A stretch of 64,000 bases of DNA. Source: Austwickia chelonae NBRC 105200. Its GTDB lineage: Bacteria > Actinomycetota > Actinomycetes > Actinomycetales > Dermatophilaceae. Below the pieces are notes generated by a model. That model was given only the letters and a program-made list of their open reading frames with translations, had not been told where the DNA came from and did no database searches. Of this stretch, positions 62,201 through 64,000 are shown piece by piece (within the stretch, counting starts at the first letter, position 1; every line of letters begins with the position of its first letter). Both the position numbers and the translations under genes were made by a program. Location: NCBI RefSeq assembly GCF_000298175.1, contig NZ_BAGZ01000016.1, positions 124,001 through 188,000 of the forward strand, read 5' to 3'.

Positions 62201-62744
62201 CCTTCCGGAAGGCGATCGCCCCGGTCTCGTTCGTGGGCATGTACGGATTCGAGTCCGGTGTGGAGGCGTTCGGCCCTGTCCACTGGCGGACGTTCTGGGC
62301 GCTCCCGCTGGGCTGGTCGGCGACCGGGACCGGGACGGTCAGCATCTCGTCCAGGTCGACCTTCTTGACCTGGGCGATCTTCGTCACCTTTCTCGCCGAT
62401 GCGGTGTCCAGGGTGGCCCGGACGTAGCCGGTCTTCTCATGGACGTATCCCACCGAGGCGCCCAAGGACTTCAGCTGGCCGACGACTTCCTGGGTCTTGT
62501 CCTTGTCGGTCAAGGTCATCACCGTGACCTTGGTCTTCCCGGACGATTCGGCCTCCAGCAACAGCTCCTGGCTGTGGGTACTCATCTTCTCGGCCTGGGG
62601 GGTGTCCTTCCCGCCCTCCGCCGTGAGGGTGACCGGTGCCACGGGAGTCGGTGTCGTCTCTGCCGAAGCCGTATTCATCCCGACGGCAGAAAGCCCCACG
62701 GCGAGTATCGCGGCAAGCCCGCGTCTCGTGGTGTGAACGCTCAC
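59289..62744 (-). CDS. Large secreted subtilisin-family (S8) serine protease
   Basis: 1151 residues from GTG 62744. A signal peptide (about 1-28, ending TASA) and an I9-like propeptide (about 70-135) precede the catalytic domain. The triad is complete: D197 in GVLDSGVDLDHP, H381 in SSHGTHVAGIAAG and S577 in NGTSMSSPQAAG, with oxyanion N479 in SAGNEGPG. The large insert between D and H resembles TPPII/PopC-like subtilases. The C-terminal half has several beta-sandwich parts, and the last 50 residues are a Pro/Thr/Ser linker with no LPXTG, so it is probably released. It likely degrades extracellular protein. A PepSY-like gene is divergent. Confidence 0.92.
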   Translation of the reverse strand: MSVHTTRRGLAAILAVGLSAVGMNTASAETTPTPVAPVTLTAEGGKDTPQAEKMSTHSQELLLEAESSGKTKVTVMTLTDKDKTQEVVGQLKSLGASVGYVHEKTGYVRATLDTASARKVTKIAQVKKVDLDEMLTVPVPVADQPSGSAQNVRQWTGPNASTPDSNPYMPTNETGAIAFRKAHPTFDGRQATIGVLDSGVDLDHPALQKTTTGERKIVNWVTATDPLSEADGTWRPMLTKVSGSSAKFGGAEWKLPNRPGADFAINVFRESAANGSREFEGDLDRDGSNSSSWGILYDYNTGDIWVDVNANHDFTDDAMMRPYKERFDIGHFGKDDPATDVRESMPFVVEFRKDVDLTPAGPTFEGKRADFVNIGLIASSHGTHVAGIAAGHKLFGGQMNGAAPGAKIVSSKACVFAGGCTSVALSEGMIDLVANQRVDIVNMSIGGLPALNDGNNTRSYLYQRLINEYGVQLFVSAGNEGPGVNTVGDPSVAPDVISVAAGASKDTWMANYGAKVTASFWAQNYSSRGPREDGGFKPDIIAPGSAISTIPMVFEGGPVPEAGYPLPAGYAMFNGTSMSSPQAAGAATLLISGARQSDVAVTPKQLRTSIYSTAQFIPGLEAAAQGNGLIRVDKAWDILSKSPKAENAYEISAPVCTPLAASLKVKNRGEGLYNRCSQGEGGQRIGEEKTYEVVVKRTAGPADQSRHQLKWVGNDGTFSAPTQVDLPVGTPVKVKVTAKPETMGAHSAILNLDVEATPWLDGQMMTEIVAAASLKEKPFVQKMTGSVERVRTQSLFVAVPKGTKNLQVNLSGIAAGSLTRFLAVNPYGLPVEKPSGRASCYTNHTDAKLCHPTSRAYQNPMPGVWEFLVESARTTPTTQNPFTLTAATQGVSVEPAAQTVETAVIGKPVPLSWTVRNDMGAAKVTAQGGPLGSSAKARPTIKAQEKKTFTVDVPAGASRLDVKIGNPSDETADLDLFVKNAVGREVGKSAKADSEETVTLINPAPGPYTVIVEGYAVSAPGGTQFDYLDVYFGSSLGTLRVSSTPKDLATGEQMKVTGELVAKSEVAQGRQLFGELKVVNTEGSVLGIGHVFVGSVLKTEPSPSPTSTTTSPTTAPVPTPTTSVPTPVPPTTAPPSPSGTPVVTAPPALWS

Positions 62745-62806
62745 TGGCTGTCCTTATCTTCAGGGGCAGAAGGAATCCCCGAATGTCGACAGGGCTCGAC
62801 ATCGCT

Positions 62807-62840
62807 GGCTGCCCGAGTTATTCATACTCTGCAGGCAGCC
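62807..62840 (-). promoter_or_regulatory. Possible mRNA structure upstream of the subtilase
   Basis: Arms GGCTGCC and GGCAGCC with a 20-base spacer lie about 60 bases before the subtilase start, in a 294-base divergent region without other genes. It may be a leader hairpin or a regulator site. AT-rich DNA at 62865-62920 probably holds promoters. Confidence 0.25.
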
Positions 62841-63038
62841 CGCCGCCCGGATAACGCCACACGACACAGGCAAACAAATCGTCAATTTTCGACAAGAACA
62901 TTCCAGGAAACGATTCCAAGGCTCACAGCCCGGTCACAAGAACCTGATGGGCTCACCCAAGTCGGCGCGCCCACAGTGGATATCGAGCCGAGAAGACATC
63001 ACCTCAGGCACCACCATCCGCTGACCGAAGGAATCATC

Positions 63039-63644
63039 ATGGCCACCAGGAAACATCTCATCTCCACTGCGGCTGCCGTCGTCGCCGCTCTCGCCGTCAC
63101 CGGCGGGGCTGTCATGGCCAATGCGTCCTCCTCTTCCGGTCCCGCTCCCAGCCCGGCACCGAGCACCAGCGCGTCCGCCCCGGCGAATCCCGACGCCCAG
63201 AACGGGCCCGGCGACGGCCGAGGACGAGACGGGCAGGGCAAGGGCCACGGCAAGGGCAAGGGTCACGGCAAGAAGCGGGGCACCGAGGTCACCGGGGACG
63301 AGGCCAAGAAGGTGACCGACGCCGTCAAGGCGAAGGACTCCGCCGTGGAGGTCGTCCGGGTCGTCAAGAACCAGAAGGGCGACTACCGCGTCAAGGCGAA
63401 GAAGGACGGGAAACGCATCGGCTTCGCCGTCAGCTCCGACCTGAAGACCGTGACCGAGCGCACCGGCAAGGACAAGAAGGGGCGCGAGCGCCGTCGTCCC
63501 GGAGGCGAGGGGCGGGGACACGGGCCCCGTCAGGACGGGCAAGGCCCCGGGGACGGGCAGGGTCGTCACCGTGACGGCGAGGTCCGTCCGCAGTCCGACC
63601 GTCCCGGGCAGGGGCAGGGTCGCCCTGACCGTCCTGTCGGCTGA
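63039..63644 (+). CDS. Secreted PepSY-like protein with basic Gly/Gln-rich ends
   Basis: 201 residues from ATG 63039 with GAAGGA six bases upstream. A signal peptide of about 28 residues (ending VMANA) is followed by a Pro/Ser linker and a GHGKGKGHGKK stretch. Residues 80-145 (TGDEAKKVTDAVKAKDSAVE, then VVRVVKNQKGDYRVKAKKDG and FAVSSDLKTVTERTG) have the helix-then-three-strand pattern of a PepSY domain. The tail of 55 residues is Arg/Gly/Gln-rich and disordered. Some PepSY domains inhibit secreted peptidases, and this gene is divergent from a subtilase. The domain call is by pattern only. Confidence 0.65.
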   Translation: MATRKHLISTAAAVVAALAVTGGAVMANASSSSGPAPSPAPSTSASAPANPDAQNGPGDGRGRDGQGKGHGKGKGHGKKRGTEVTGDEAKKVTDAVKAKDSAVEVVRVVKNQKGDYRVKAKKDGKRIGFAVSSDLKTVTERTGKDKKGRERRRPGGEGRGHGPRQDGQGPGDGQGRHRDGEVRPQSDRPGQGQGRPDRPVG

Positions 63645-63710
63645 TCCCCGACAGGGTGCGGCGCGGGGGACGTCGCACCGCACCCTGTCGTCGAGGCAGG
63701 TCGGCCCGGG

Positions 63711-64000
63711 TCACAGCTCCAGGTCGGGTTTGATCCGCCGGGCGGTCCAGATCCGCAGCCGCAGGGCCGCCCACCGGGTGGCGATCATCGCGAGCAGCCA
63801 GTAGGCGAAGAGGACGGCGATGATCATCGGCATCCGGTGCAGGGGGCCGCCGTACATGAGGTGGCGCAGTCCTTCGACGGCGTAACTCATGGGTGCCAGG
63901 TGGTGGACCACCTGCAGGGGTTCGGGCAGGGTCTGCCAGGGGAAGGTTCCACCGGCGCTGACCAGCTGCAGGACCATGAACACCAGGCCGACGAACTTGC
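63711..64000 (-). CDS. YhgE/Pip-type ABC-2-like membrane protein, C-terminal part
   Basis: The frame enters from the window edge, so only the last 96 residues are seen (about one third to one seventh of a typical family member). KFVGLVFMVLQLVSAGGTFPWQTLP, PLQVVHHLAPMSYAVEGLRHL and the final helix IIAVLFAYWLLAMIATRWA match the C-terminal domain of YhgE/Pip proteins, which belong to the ABC-2 permease superfamily and are linked to type VII secretion or phage infection in Firmicutes. Start and full length lie outside the window. Confidence 0.72.
   Translation of the reverse strand, partial: KFVGLVFMVLQLVSAGGTFPWQTLPEPLQVVHHLAPMSYAVEGLRHLMYGGPLHRMPMIIAVLFAYWLLAMIATRWAALRLRIWTARRIKPDLEL

Noticed and set aside
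58698-63644. A single plus-strand open frame of about 1650 codons through the subtilase region
   Set aside because: It lies antisense to the subtilase gene, is full of Arg/Gly/His and lacks any family likeness; high GC removes stops from this frame. Only its last 201 codons (63039 on) and its different-frame neighbour at 58663 are real genes.
1-64000. tRNA, rRNA, transposase, integrase or prophage genes
   Set aside because: None was recognised on either strand; apart from one lower-GC gene at 16642-17070 the composition is even.

Overview
The window is high-GC bacterial DNA of actinobacterial type. Signs of this are strong G/C at third codon positions, many GTG starts, an MrpA-MrpB fusion, mycothiol-type PIG-L deacetylase homology, a DUF6457 gene beside the nitrate reductase and several Pro/Gln-rich membrane proteins. 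A host-associated member of the Micrococcales/Dermatophilaceae type would fit (sialic acid use, anaerobic nitrate respiration, secreted protease), but the genus cannot be fixed from the sequence alone. I saw no rRNA, tRNA, CRISPR array, transposase, integrase or phage gene. The window is an ordinary chromosomal segment of metabolic islands.

Layout. 1-3.6 kb: minus-strand genes for a membrane-anchored esterase (cut by the window edge), a DUF2871 membrane protein, an alpha/beta hydrolase and a PanE-type ketopantoate reductase. 3.9-9.1 kb: a double methyltransferase, then four tandem paralogues that join a Pro-rich cytosolic tail to a four-helix membrane domain. 9.1-14.9 kb: a carbohydrate island with a GH4 glycosidase, a sugar-binding lipoprotein without permeases, a PfkB kinase and a GH13 alpha-glucosidase. 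15-20 kb: a secreted hydrolase coupled to a small membrane protein, a GNAT acetyltransferase, DoxX and a PAP2 phosphatase. 20-24.5 kb: ortA-ortB (2-amino-4-oxopentanoate thiolase), an SRPBCC protein, a PIG-L deacetylase and a MalY/PatB-type C-S lyase.

24.5-35.7 kb is a nitrate respiration island. It holds a Cys-rich SufR/COG2345-type regulator, two narK-type transporters on the minus strand and, divergently, narGHJI plus a DUF6457 gene. 35.8-37.6 kb has a 2-oxoglutarate/Fe(II) oxygenase and a cyclophilin lipoprotein. 38-44.9 kb is a complete, translationally coupled Mrp Na+/H+ antiporter operon (A/B fusion, C, D, E, F, G) whose last coupled gene is an RCK-gated K+ channel.

45-55.5 kb is a sialic-acid catabolic island: nanK, nanA and a four-gene peptide-type ABC transporter with a fused permease-ATPase (the SatABCD layout), divergent from a FadR/GntR regulator, nanE and an esterase lipoprotein. 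A strong palindrome lies between the two arms and a 17-bp hairpin separates the binding protein from the rest of the transporter. 55.4-64 kb: a TIM-barrel sugar isomerase-like gene, an acyltransferase-3, a CPBP protease, a small lipoprotein, a 1151-residue secreted subtilase, a divergent secreted PepSY-like protein, and the C-terminus of a YhgE/Pip-type membrane protein that leaves the window.

The two respiratory/bioenergetic islands (nar, mrp + K+ channel) and the nan island are the best-understood units. The paralogous Pro-rich family, the subtilase/PepSY pair and the ortAB pair without its pathway are the parts most worth following up.
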